Part shown: positions 33,933 through 44,800 of the stretch, piece after piece
How positions within the stretch are numbered: position 1 is the first letter of the stretch
Layout: every line of letters starts with the position of its first letter
Origin: Gemmatimonadota bacterium
GTDB taxonomy: Bacteria; Gemmatimonadota; Gemmatimonadetes; Longimicrobiales; Longimicrobiaceae
Assembly (NCBI GenBank): GCA_028287185.1
Contig: JAQBQD010000020.1
Location: 1-55,440, forward strand
Reading direction: 5' to 3'
DNA length: 55,440 bases
The notes under the pieces: generated by a model
Seen by the model: the letters and a program-made list of their open reading frames with translations, nothing else
What the model was told of the DNA's origin: nothing
The model's database searches: none
Program-made: the position numbers and the translations under genes

Positions 33933-36900
33933 CTACAGGTACTCCAGCGCTTCCTCGTCCGTCAGCGCCTCGATCTCGGCGATGATCGCCTCCTCCACCA
34001 GGAACCCGAACTTCGCGACGGTGGGCGCCTCGAAGATGGCCTTCAGCGGCAGCTCCAGCGAGAACATCTCGCGCACGCGGGACACGATCTGCGTGGCCAG
34101 CAGCGAGTGCCCTCCCAGCCCGAAGAAGTCGTCGTGGATGCCGATGCGGTCGATGCCCAGCAGCTCGGCGTACATGTTCGCCAGCCGCTCCTCCGTCTCC
34201 GTCGTGGGCGGAAAGTACTCCGTGGCCAGCTCCGGCCGCGCGTACACCGAGCCGACGGACACCGCGCGCCGCGCCGGCGCCACCGCATCCCCCACGCGCC
34301 CGGCGAGGTGGCCGGTGGAGACCATCACCTGCGGCTCGCCGCGGAAGCCGAGCGCCAGGTGCAGCGCCCGCGCGGCCTCGCCGTCCGTCAGGAAGTAGTC
34401 GCCCAGGCCGTCGTCCGCGCTGCCCCAGCGGTCCCAGCAGAGCGCCGTCCAGGGCGCGCCCGCGCGGTGGGCGAAGGCCTCCGTCAGGTGGTTCACGGCC
34501 GCCACCTGCGAGAGCCCGACGCCGCCCAGCGCCGCGGCGAGGGAAGACTCCAGCACCACGAAGTCCAGCGCGCGCCCGTCCACGGCGGCCGCGATGGACT
34601 CCAGCTCGGCCAGCGCCTCGCCCGTCACCTCGCGCCACGGCGCCGGCTTCAGCTCGGAGAGCGCGGAGAAGCTGGTGAACACGTGGTCGGGCACGGCGTG
34701 GAAGACGCCGTGCAGCGCGCCGAACCTCGCCTCCGCCAGCGCCACGGCCTCGGCCATCTCGTCGCGCTTGTGGGGCAGCGCCGCCAGCAGCATCACCTCG
34801 CCGCCCGCGGCCTCCAGCGCGCGCACCAGCTCGATCTGCTGCCGCACGATGTCGTCCTCGGGGCGCGCCTCCACCACCACGTCCCACGAGCCGCGGGGCG
34901 GGATCAGCCGGTCCAGCACGGCCAGCTTCGCCCCCGCCGCGTCCACCAGCGCGCGGGCGATCACGGCGTTGCGGCCCAGCAGGCCGTGCGTGAGCAGGTA
35001 CACGCCGCCCTCGCGCAGCGGCTTCGGCGCCGGCGCGGAGGGCCGGATGGCCGCGTACTCGCGCGCCCACCGGTGCCGCCCGCGCAGCGCCACCGCCGTC
35101 TCATCCGCGCCCGACGCCAGCTCCGCCGCCAACTTCCGGCCCAGCGCAGCGGCGTCCTCGGAAGGCCGCACGTCCACCACGCGGACGCTCATCCCCGGGT
35201 GCTCCTGCGGCACGTTGCGGCAGGCCGCCAGCAGCGTGGCGCGGGCGGGCACGAGCGCCTCGTCCCCCGTCACGTCGAACAGGCCCGACGCGACGGCCAC
35301 CACGCGCACCCCGTTCGCCGCGTCCTTGCCGAACGCCTCGGAAAGCATCGCCAGGCTCAGGAAGCCGCGCTCCTGGGCGGGGGGGCCGTCCACGCTCCAC
35401 AGGTGCGCGACGGCGGTCCGCCCTTCGACCGAGCCCACCGCGGCCGCCAGCGCGGCGTAGTCGTCCCGCGCCTCGGGCCGGATGGTGTAGCCCACCGAGT
35501 CGCGGTTGAACTCGCGCCCCGCGCGCACCACCGTCGGCGCGAGGCCGGCGGCCTTCAGCGCGTCCACCGTCGCGGCGGAGAGCGCGTCGTCGCCGGCGAA
35601 CACCACCCAGCGCGCGTCGGGCTCGGCGGCTGGCGGCGGCGCGGGCGTGCTCTTCCAGGTGGGCAGGTGGAACCAGTCGCCCGCGTCGTGGCGCTTGCCG
35701 CGCACGGGGCCCAGCGCGCGCGCCTGCTCCTCGGCGCTGGGCGCCTCCACCCAGTAGCGCTGGCGCTCCCACGGATACGTCGGCAGCGGCACGCGGCGCC
35801 TCGGCTCGCCGCCGTGGACCGCGGTCCAGTCCGGCTGCACGCCCGCCACCCACAGGCGGCCCAGGGCGTTCAGCAGGAAGGCGCGGTCGGCCTGGCGGTC
35901 GTACGGGTAGCGCACGCTGGGGACGACGGCGACCGACGCGCCCTCCGCGCGCTGGCGCACGAAGGTGCTCAGCGTCTGGCCCGGGCCCACCTCCAGCAGC
36001 ACGCGCCCCGGCTCGCGCAGCAGCTCGCCCACGCCGCGCTCGAACTGCACCGTCTCGCGCAGGTGCCGGCCCCAGTAGCGCGGGTCCGCCGCCTGGTCCG
36101 CCGTGATCCACGTTCCCGTCACGTTCGACACGAAGGGGATCTCCGGCGCCCGCAGCCGCACCCGGCTCACCCGCTCCACGAATCGCCCGACCACGGGCTC
36201 CATCATCGCCGAATGGAAGGCGTGCGTGGTCGGCACGCGGCGCGAGACGACGCCCTCCGCCGTCAGCCGCTCCTCCAGCGCCGCGATCCCCGCCTCCGTC
36301 CCGGAGACGACGCACAGCTCCGGCGCGTTGACCGTCGCCAGCGACACGTCCCCGGCGAGGTGCGCTTCCACCCTGGCCGGCGCGGCCGAGACGGCCAGCA
36401 TCGCCCCGCCGGGCAGCTCCTGGATCATCCGCGCGCGCTCGGCCACCAGCGCGAGCGCGTCCTCCAGCGTGAAGACCCCGGCGACGGTCGCGGCCACGTA
36501 TTCACCGAGCGAGTGGCCGATGAGCGCCTCGGGCTTGATGCCGAGCGAGATCCAGAGCTGCGCCAAGGCCCACTCCACGACGAACACCGCGGGCTGGGCG
36601 ACCTCCGTGCGGTTCAGCCGCTCCGCCGCGCCGTCCTCGGGCCCCGCGTCGCGCCCCAGCATGCGCCGCAGGTCGAAGCCGCCGCGGCCGGCCGACGGGG
36701 CGCCGGGCTCCTCGGGCGCGGGGCCGGGATACAGCACCTCGCGCAGGTCGAAGCCCAGGTGGGGGCGCAGGATGCCCGCGCAGCGGTCCACCTCGGCACG
36801 GAAGACGGCCTCCCGCTCGTACAGCCCGCGGGCCATGTTCACGTACTGCTCGCCCACGCCGGGAAAGGCGAAGGCGACGGAGCGGTGGCCGTCCTCCACC

Positions 36901-38486
36901 ACGCCCGCCACCACGCGGTCCGGCAGGCGCGACTCCAGCACCGCCGCCGCGTCCTCGTCCTTGTGGACCACGGCGAACCGCCGGACGGCGAAGGGGCGGC
37001 GGCCCTGCTGCAGCGTCCACGCGACGTCCGCCGGCGCCTGCTCCGGGTGCTCGCGGAGGTGCGCGGCCAGGTTCGCGGTGGCCGCGTCCAGCGCCGCGCC
37101 GCTGCGCGCGGAGACGGCCAGCATCTGCCAGGGCTCCGCGTCCGCCGTGGGCTCCGCGACGGGCGGCTGCTCCAGGATCACGTGCGCGTTGGTCCCGCCG
37201 ATGCCGAACGAGCTGACGCCGGCGCGGCGGGGCACGCCCGCGGGCGGCGTCCAGGGGCGGAGCTCGTTGCTGACGAAGAAGGGCGAGCCGGCGAACGGGA
37301 TGCGGGGGTTGGGCGCCGTGAAGTGCAGCGTGGGCGGCAGCTCGCCGTGCTCCACCGCCAGCACCGCCTTGATGAAGCCGGCGATGCCCGCGGCCGTGTC
37401 CAGGTGGCCGATGTTGGTCTTCACCGAGCCCACCGTGCAGTATCCCACCTCGTCCGTGCCCGAGCGGAACGCCTTGGTGAGCGCCGCGATCTCGATGGGG
37501 TCGCCCAGCTCCGTGCCGGTGCCGTGCGCCTCCACGTAGGTGATGGTGGCGGGATCCACGTCCGCCACGGCCAGCGCCTCGCCGATCACGGCGGCCTGGC
37601 CTTCGACGCTGGGCGCCGTGTAGGCCACCTTCACCGCGCCGTCGTTGTTGATGGCCGAGCCCTTCACCACCGCGTGGATGGTGTCGCCGTCGGCCAGCGC
37701 GTCGTCCAGGCGCTTGAGCACCACCACGCCCACGCCGCTGCCCGCCTGCGCCCCGTTGGACGCCGCGTCGAAGGCCCGGCAGTGCCCGTCGGGCGAGAGG
37801 ATGCCGCCGTGCGTCCACAGGTAGCCCGAGGTCTGCGGCACGGGGATGGAGGCGCCGCCCGCCAGCGCCACGTCGCACTCGCCGTGCAGCAGCGCCTGGC
37901 ACGCCGTGTGGACGGCCACCAGCGCCGTGGAGCACCCCGTCTGCACGTTCACGCTGGGGCCGCGCAGGTCCAGCTTGTAGCTGGCGCGCGTGCTCAGGAA
38001 GTCCTTGCCGCTGCCCACCAGGAGCTGGAACTCGCCCGCGCTGGCGGCTAGCTCGGGGTTCGTGCGCACGTTGCGGTCGGTGTAGATGGGCGAGCCCGCG
38101 CCGGCGTAGACGCCCACGTTGCCCTGCACGCGCGCCGTGTCATAGCCCGCGTCCTCCATCGCCTCCCAGGCGCACTCCAGGAACAGGCGATGCGCCGGCT
38201 CCATCAGCTCGGCCTCGCGCGGCGAGTAGCCGAAGAAGCCGGCGTCGAAGCCCGCCGGGTCGGCCAGGCATCCCGTGGCCTTCACGTAGTCCGGGTGCGC
38301 CAGCCACTCGCGCGGAACGCCCGCCGCCAGCAGCTCGTCGTCGCTGAAGAAGGTGATGGACTCCACCCCCTCGCGCAGGTTGCTCCAGAACGTCCGCACG
38401 TCGCCGGCACCGGGAAAGCGTCCCGACATGCCCACCACCGCCACCTCCGGCACACCCTGCTGCCCGGCGTCCATCTCGTTGCTCAT
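33933..38486 (-). CDS. Type I PKS module KS-AT-KR(inactive)-T
   Basis: 1517 residues. KS: Cys185 in the variant nucleophile motif VQTGCSTALVAVHTACQ (usual form DTACSSSL), EAHGTGTELGDP and SVKTNIGHLDTAAG. AT: GHSLGEYVAATVAG with Ser659 and HAFHSAMMEP (His755), a motif associated with malonyl-CoA. A KR-fold region at ~1150-1410 has a degenerate NADPH loop (THGLLGRNAVIAR) and Val1328 where the catalytic Tyr of Y-x-x-x-N is expected. Carrier: GLGGHSLLATQ with Ser1461, PCP-like. It should extend the peptide by one malonate with the keto group left in place. It ends EIEALTDEEALEYL, similar to the tail of the C-A-T protein. Confidence 0.9.
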   Translation of the reverse strand: MSNEMDAGQQGVPEVAVVGMSGRFPGAGDVRTFWSNLREGVESITFFSDDELLAAGVPREWLAHPDYVKATGCLADPAGFDAGFFGYSPREAELMEPAHRLFLECAWEAMEDAGYDTARVQGNVGVYAGAGSPIYTDRNVRTNPELAASAGEFQLLVGSGKDFLSTRASYKLDLRGPSVNVQTGCSTALVAVHTACQALLHGECDVALAGGASIPVPQTSGYLWTHGGILSPDGHCRAFDAASNGAQAGSGVGVVVLKRLDDALADGDTIHAVVKGSAINNDGAVKVAYTAPSVEGQAAVIGEALAVADVDPATITYVEAHGTGTELGDPIEIAALTKAFRSGTDEVGYCTVGSVKTNIGHLDTAAGIAGFIKAVLAVEHGELPPTLHFTAPNPRIPFAGSPFFVSNELRPWTPPAGVPRRAGVSSFGIGGTNAHVILEQPPVAEPTADAEPWQMLAVSARSGAALDAATANLAAHLREHPEQAPADVAWTLQQGRRPFAVRRFAVVHKDEDAAAVLESRLPDRVVAGVVEDGHRSVAFAFPGVGEQYVNMARGLYEREAVFRAEVDRCAGILRPHLGFDLREVLYPGPAPEEPGAPSAGRGGFDLRRMLGRDAGPEDGAAERLNRTEVAQPAVFVVEWALAQLWISLGIKPEALIGHSLGEYVAATVAGVFTLEDALALVAERARMIQELPGGAMLAVSAAPARVEAHLAGDVSLATVNAPELCVVSGTEAGIAALEERLTAEGVVSRRVPTTHAFHSAMMEPVVGRFVERVSRVRLRAPEIPFVSNVTGTWITADQAADPRYWGRHLRETVQFERGVGELLREPGRVLLEVGPGQTLSTFVRQRAEGASVAVVPSVRYPYDRQADRAFLLNALGRLWVAGVQPDWTAVHGGEPRRRVPLPTYPWERQRYWVEAPSAEEQARALGPVRGKRHDAGDWFHLPTWKSTPAPPPAAEPDARWVVFAGDDALSAATVDALKAAGLAPTVVRAGREFNRDSVGYTIRPEARDDYAALAAAVGSVEGRTAVAHLWSVDGPPAQERGFLSLAMLSEAFGKDAANGVRVVAVASGLFDVTGDEALVPARATLLAACRNVPQEHPGMSVRVVDVRPSEDAAALGRKLAAELASGADETAVALRGRHRWAREYAAIRPSAPAPKPLREGGVYLLTHGLLGRNAVIARALVDAAGAKLAVLDRLIPPRGSWDVVVEARPEDDIVRQQIELVRALEAAGGEVMLLAALPHKRDEMAEAVALAEARFGALHGVFHAVPDHVFTSFSALSELKPAPWREVTGEALAELESIAAAVDGRALDFVVLESSLAAALGGVGLSQVAAVNHLTEAFAHRAGAPWTALCWDRWGSADDGLGDYFLTDGEAARALHLALGFRGEPQVMVSTGHLAGRVGDAVAPARRAVSVGSVYARPELATEYFPPTTETEERLANMYAELLGIDRIGIHDDFFGLGGHSLLATQIVSRVREMFSLELPLKAIFEAPTVAKFGFLVEEAIIAEIEALTDEEALEYL

Positions 38487-38680
38487 TCCAGCGGCTCCTG
38501 GGGGGAGTTGATCGGTCGACCTTCGATGACGAAAAGCGCCGCGAATCCCCGCGACGACGGGCCAAGCTCACCTGCCACCATCACGACCGCACGCCGAGCG
38601 GGCCTCCGGAGGAAGCCGGACCCGCCCCCGCCCACACCACTCGCGGACCCTTCCCAATCCTGGAGGAGGTTGCGTGGGAA

Positions 38681-38713
38681 CCGTCGACACACCGTCGACA
38701 CACCGTCGACACA
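38681..38713. repeat. 11-bp tandem repeat CCGTCGACACA, three copies
   Basis: Three exact copies in the 328-bp gap between the trimodular NRPS stop and the PKS start. The unit contains the palindrome GTCGAC. A similar single copy (ACCGTCGACAC) lies at about 50246. A protein-binding role is possible but not shown. Confidence 0.85.
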
Positions 38714-38775
38714 GCGGCGGCCCCCGCCCCGGTGCCGTCCACCGCGGACGCCCGATCCCGCGCGGAGCGCTCCGC

Positions 38776-38796
38776 CTCTCCCTGAAGTGGGGAGAG
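38776..38796 (-). terminator. Small hairpin after the trimodular NRPS gene
   Basis: CTCTCCC (38776-38782) and GGGAGAG (38790-38796) form a 7-bp stem 19 bp beyond the NRPS stop (minus strand). No T tract follows. It may attenuate rather than end transcription into the PKS gene. Confidence 0.3.
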
Positions 38797-38814
38797 GGCG
38801 CTGGGGGTGAGGCT

Positions 38815-41800
38815 CTACCGCCGCCCCCGCTGCAGCATCGCCCGGCGCGCCGCCCCGCGGTCCTTGCTCTGCCTCGGCGCCTCCGTCGGCTGGCCGCCGG
38901 CGGCGGCCGCCTCCAGGTGCTCGGCCAGGGCGGCGACGCTGGGATACTGGAAGAGGTCGATCATCGACACCTCGCGTCCCAGCTCCTCGCGCAGCCGCTC
39001 GTGCATGCGCGTCAGCAGCAGCGAATGGCCGCCGATCTCGAAGAAGTTGTCGTGCACGCCCACGCGCGGCACCTGCAGCAGCTCGCACCACAGCGCGGCG
39101 ATGCGGCGCTCCAGGTCGCCCTGCGGCGCCACGAAGCCCTCGTGCTCGTCCACGTTGTCGGGCGCGGGAAGGGCGCGGGCGTCCACGCGGCCGTCGGGGC
39201 CCAGGGGGAAGGCGTCCATCACCACGAAGGCGGCGGGCACCATGTACTCCGGCAGCCGCTCGCGCAGGTGGTCGCGCAGGCGTGCGGGCGTGGGAGCGAC
39301 GCCTCCGCCGGCGGCGACGTAGGCCACCAGGTGCGGCAGGCCCGCGGTGTCGGGACGGGCCACGATGCGGGCGTCGCGCACGCCGGGCTCCGTCACCAGC
39401 ATCGCCTCGATCTCGGCGGGCTCCACGCGCAGGCCGCGGATGCGGATCATCTCGTCCACGCGCCCCAGCATCTCCACCTCGCCGTCCGGCCGCCAGCGCG
39501 CGCGCTCCCCCGTGCGGAACAGCCGCTCGCCGGGCACGCCCGAGAACGGGTCGGGGGCGAAGCGCTCCGCCGTCCGCGCGGCGCTCGTGGCGTAGCCGCG
39601 CGCCAGCGCCGGGCCGCCCACGTACAGCTCGCCCGTCACGCCCACGGGCAGGGGCCGGCCCTCCGCGTCCAGCACGTACAGCCGCGTGTTCTGCCACGCC
39701 CGGCCCACCGCGGGCCGCCGCTGGTCGGTGGACACGTCGCCCGCCACGGCGAAGGACGCCGCCTCGGCCGGGCCGTAGGCGTGCACCAGCCGCCGCCCGG
39801 CACGCCAGCGCGCGGCCGCCTCCGCCGTCGACGCGCCGCCGACGGCGACCACCACGTCCAGCGCCGGCAGCTCCGCCGCGGGCAGCGCCGCCAGCACGGC
39901 CGTCGACAGCACCGCGTGGGTGATGCGCCCGCGCCGCAACGCATCCACCCGCTCCTCCGGAGCGCGTCCCCCGGTGGGCAGGTGCAGCTCCGCGCCGGCG
40001 GACAGGACGGGCAGCAGCGCCCGCATCCCCAGGTCGCCGCCCAGCGGCCCGGCGACCATCGCCCGGCTCGCCTCGCCCAGGCCGAACCGCTCCGCCGCGC
40101 CGGCGCACAGCACCGCCAGCCCGCGGTGCGTCACGAGCACCCCGTCCGTCAGCCCGCCCGCGGCCAGCACGGGGATCGCCGCCGCGAGCGCGTCCATCTC
40201 CGGCCCCACCGAGGGCGCGGTGGACGGCTGCGCCGCGAGCGCCTCCGCCTCACGCGAAAGGACAAGGACGGGCAGGTCGATCGACCGAAGCCGGCCCGCG
40301 TTCGCCTCGTCCGCGAGGACGACGGAGGCGCCGAGGGTGTCGACCGCGTCCGCGATGGAGTCGTCCGACGCCGCCGGGTCCAGCGGAACGTACGCGGCGC
40401 CGGCCTTCAGCACGGCGAGCAGGGCGGCCACCCGCTCGGCGGACTCGTCCAGCAGCAGGCCGACGCGCGTCTCCGGCGTGACCCCGCGGGCGATCAGCAG
40501 GTGTGCGAGGCGGTTCGCGTGGGACTCCAGGTCGCCGCGCGTCCATACGTTGGACCCGTGGACGAGCGCGACGGCGTCCGGCTTCTCGGCGGCGTGCAGG
40601 GCGATCCAGCGGTGCACGGGGCGGGCGGGAAGCTCGCGCGCGGTGCGGTTCCACTCCACCAGCACGCGCTGGCGCTCCGCGTCCTCCAGCAGCCGGGGCA
40701 GCTCCGAGAGCCGGCGGCCCGGGTCGGCGGCGATGCCGGCCAGGAGAAGGCGGTACTCGTCCGCCAGCCGCTCGATGGTGGGCGCGTCGAACAGGTCGGT
40801 GGCGTACTCCATCGCCCCCACGATCCCGCCGTCCACCTCCTGGAGGCCGACCACCACGTCGAACTTGGTGGTGTGCGTCTCGCCCTCGGCCGGCTCCAGG
40901 CGCAGCTCGCCCACGGCGGGCACGCCCATCGGCTCGGTCTGGAGGGAGAAGCTGACCTGGAAGATGGGATGGCGGCTCAGGCTGCGCTCCGGCTGCAGCT
41001 CCTCCACCAGCCGCTCGAAGGGCAGGTCCTGGTGCGCATACGCGTCCAGCGTGGTCTCGCGCACGCGGGCCAGCAGCTCGGGGAAGGTGGGGTCGCCCGA
41101 GAGGTCCGTGCGCAGCGCCAGGGTGTTCACGAAGAAGCCGATCATCCCCTCCAGCTCGGGACGGTTGCGGCCGGCGATGGGCGAGCCGACCACCACGTCG
41201 TCCTGCCCGGCGTACCGCCAGAGCAGCACCTTGAACGCCGCCAGCAGGGCCATGAAGAGCGTCGATCCCTGGCGGCGGGCCAGCGCCGCCATCTCGCCGT
41301 TCACCTCGGCGGGAACGGAGAACAGCACACGCGAGCCGCGGTGGCTCTGCACGGCGGGGCGGGGGCGGTCCGTGGGCAGGTCCAGGGTGGGGGCGCCGGC
41401 CAGCTTGCCGCTCCAGTAGCCCAGCTGCCGCGCCACGTTGTCGCCGCTCAGCCAGGCGCGCTGCCACGCCGCGAAGTCGGCGTACTGCACGGGCAGCGCG
41501 TCGAACTCGGGCTCGGCGCCGCGCAGGACGGCCTCGTACGCCGCCTCCGCCTCGCGGAACAGCACGCCCACGCTCCACCCGTCGCTCACGATGTGGTGCA
41601 TGGTGAGCAGCAGGTGGTGCTCCTCCACCGCCAGGCGCAGGACGCGGGCGCGCAGCAGGGGCCCGGCCTCCAGGTCGAAGAGGCGCCCCGCCTCCTCCTC
41701 CGCCCGCCGCCCGGCCTCCGCCGCGCGTTCGAGGGCCGGCAGCGCGGACAGGTCGTCCACCGGCATCTCGAAGGCGCCGGCGGGGTGCACCACCTGCACG

Positions 41801-44800
41801 GGGCGCCCGTCGTGCCGCCCGAAGGTGGTGCGCAGCGACTCGTGCCGGGCCACCACGCGCTCCAGCGCCCCGCGCATGGCGTCCGCGCGGAAGGGCCCGC
41901 GCATGCGCAGCACCAGCGGCATGTTGTAGACGGGCAGCCCGCGCTGCAGGCTTTCCACGAACCAGAGCCGCTCCTGCGCGAACGACAGCGGCAGCGGCAG
42001 CGTCCGGTCCACGGGAACCAGGGGCACCACCGCGGCGCCCTGCCCCGCCCCGCGCGCGGCGTCCACGCGCTCGGCCAGCGCCTCCACCGTGGGCGCGTCG
42101 AACATCGCCCGCAGCGGCATCTCCACCTGCAGCGACTCGCGCAGGCGCGACATCACCCGCGTGGCGAGAAGCGAATGGCCGCCCAGCTCGAAGAAGTTGT
42201 CGCGCAGCCCCACGCGCTCCACGCCCAGCACCTCGGCCCAGAGCGACGCCAGCACCTGCTCCGAGGGGGTGCGGGGCGCCACGTAGCCCTCGTCGCCGGC
42301 GGCGTGCGCGTCGGGCGCGGGCAGGGCGCGCTTGTCCACCTTGCCGTTGGGCGTGTGCGGAAGCACGGGCAGGCGCACCCAGGCGCTCGGCACCATGTAC
42401 TCCGGCAGCCGCTCGCGAAGGAAGGTGCGGAGGGCGGAGACGGAGGGCGCGGGATCGGCCGGGACGTAGTAGGCCACCAGCCGCGCCAGCCCCAGGTCCT
42501 CGCGCACCACCACGGCCGACTCGGCCAGCGCCGGGTGCGCGGCCAGCGTGGCCTCCACCTCGCCCACCTCGACGCGGTGGCCGCGGATCTTCACCTGGTG
42601 GTCCAGGCGGCCCAGGTACTCGATCTCGCCGTCCGGAAGCCAGCGGGCCAGGTCGCCCGTGCGGTACATGCGCTCGCCGGGGCGCTCGCCCCAGGCGTCG
42701 GGCAGGTACTTCTCCGCCGTCAGCGAGGGCCGGGCGTGGTAGCCGCGGGTGACGCCGTGGCCGCCGATGTACAGCTCGCCCGGCACCCCCGCCGCGCAGG
42801 GGCGGAAGGCGCGGTCCAGGATGTAGATGCGCGTGTTCGCCACGGGCCGGCCCACGGTCATCCGGCGCACGTCGGGCGCGATCCAGAGCGCCGTCGTGTA
42901 CGTCGTGTCCTCGGACGGGCCGTAGAGGTTGACCACCTGGTCGATGTGCCCCGTGGCGTGCAGCTCGCGGGCGAGCGCGGGCTTCACCGGCTCGCCGCCC
43001 AGGTTGATGCTGCGCAGGGAGCGGGGGATGGCCTTCATCCGCAGCAGCTCCACGGCGGCCGAGGGCACCATGCTCGCCATGTGCACCTCCTGCCCGGCGG
43101 GGAGCGAGGCCAGCGACAGCGCGTTCTTCACCAGCACCAGGCGCCCGCCCCACGACAGCGTCCCGAAGATCTCCGCGATGGAGACGTCGAAGCACACCGA
43201 GGTGGATGCCAGCACGCTGCGGCGCAGGTCGTCGCTGAACTCGTCGCGCATCCACTGCGTGACGATCGCGGCGCTGCGGTGCTCCAGCTGGATCCCCTTC
43301 GGCCGGCCCGTGGAGCCGGAGGTGTAGATGAGGTACGCCAGGTTCTCGGGCGTCGCCAGCGGCTCCGGGTCGCTCTCCGCGAAGCGGTCCAGGTCGTCCC
43401 ATCCCGTGTCGATGGGAAAGACGTCGGCCGCCAGTGCCGGGAGCTTCTCCACCAGCCGCTGCTGGGTGAGCAGCACGGGAACGTGCGTGTCCTCCAGCAT
43501 GAAGGCCACGCGCTCGGCCGGGTACGCCGGGTCCAGCGGCACGTAGGCGCCCCCGGCCTTCAGCACCCCGTACATCGCCACGATCAGCTCCTCCGTGCGC
43601 TCCATCAGGATGCCGACGCGCACCTCGGGCCCCACCCCGCGCGAGCGCAGGTAGTGCGCGAGCCGGTTGGCGCGGGCGTTCAGCTCCCGGTAGGTGAGCG
43701 CCGCGGCGCCGCAGACCAGGGCGGGCGCGTCCGGCGTCCGCGCCGCCTGGGCCTCGAACATCCCGTGCAGGGTCAGGTCGCGGCGGTAGTGGTCGCGGCG
43801 GGCCAGGCGGTTCCACCCGCGCACCACCTGGTGCTCCTCGTCCTCCGGCAGCATCTCCAGCGCGTGGATGGGCGCCTCGGCGTGCGCGGCGACGGCGCGC
43901 AGCAGCGTCTCGTAGTGCCGGGCAATGCGCGCCGCCGTGGCCGCGTCGAACAGGTCGGCCGCGTACTCCAGGTGGCCGACGATGCCCTCGGGCTGCTCGT
44001 CCAGGCTGAGGGTGAGGTCGAACTTGGCCGTGTCGCGGGCGAACTCGCGGGGCGAGAGGGTCACCCCCGGCAGCACGGGCAGGTCGAAGCCCGCGTTCTG
44101 CAGCACGAACATCACCTGGAAGACGGGCGTGTACGCCAGGCTGCGCTCCACGTGCAGCTCCTCCACCAGCCGCTCGAAGGGCAGGTCCTGGTGGGCGTAC
44201 GCGCCCAGCGTGCTTTCCCGCACCCGCGCCAGCAGGTCGCGGAAGGCCGGGTCGCCGGAAAGGTCGGCCCGCAGCACCAGCGTGTTCACGAAGAAGCCGA
44301 TCAGCCCCTCCAGCTCCTCGCGGTTGCGCCCCGCGATGGGGGTGCCCACCACCACGTCCTCCTGGCGCGCGTAGCGGCCCAGCAGCACCTGGAAGGCGGC
44401 CAGCAGCGTCATGAAGAGCGTGGCGCCCTCGCGGCGGGACAGCGCGTGCAGCGCCGCCGTCAGGTCGGCCGGGAGCAGGAAGGCGTGCACGCCGCCGCGG
44501 AAGCTCTGCATGGGCGGGCGCGGGCGGTCCGTGGGCAGCTCCAGCACCGCGGGCGCGCCCTCCAGCCGGCGGCGCCACCAGTCCACCTGCTGCTCCAGCC
44601 GCTCGCCCGCCAGGTGCCGGCGCTGCCACCGCGCGAAGTCGCCGTACTGCACCGGCAGCGGCGGCAGCGCGTCGCTTTCGCGCCGCAGCCGCGCCTCGTA
44701 CAGCGCCGACACCTCGCGGAAGAGCACGCCCATGCTCCACCCGTCGCCCGCCACGTGGTGCAGCGTCAGCAGCAGCGTGTGCCGACCCTCGCCCAGGCGC

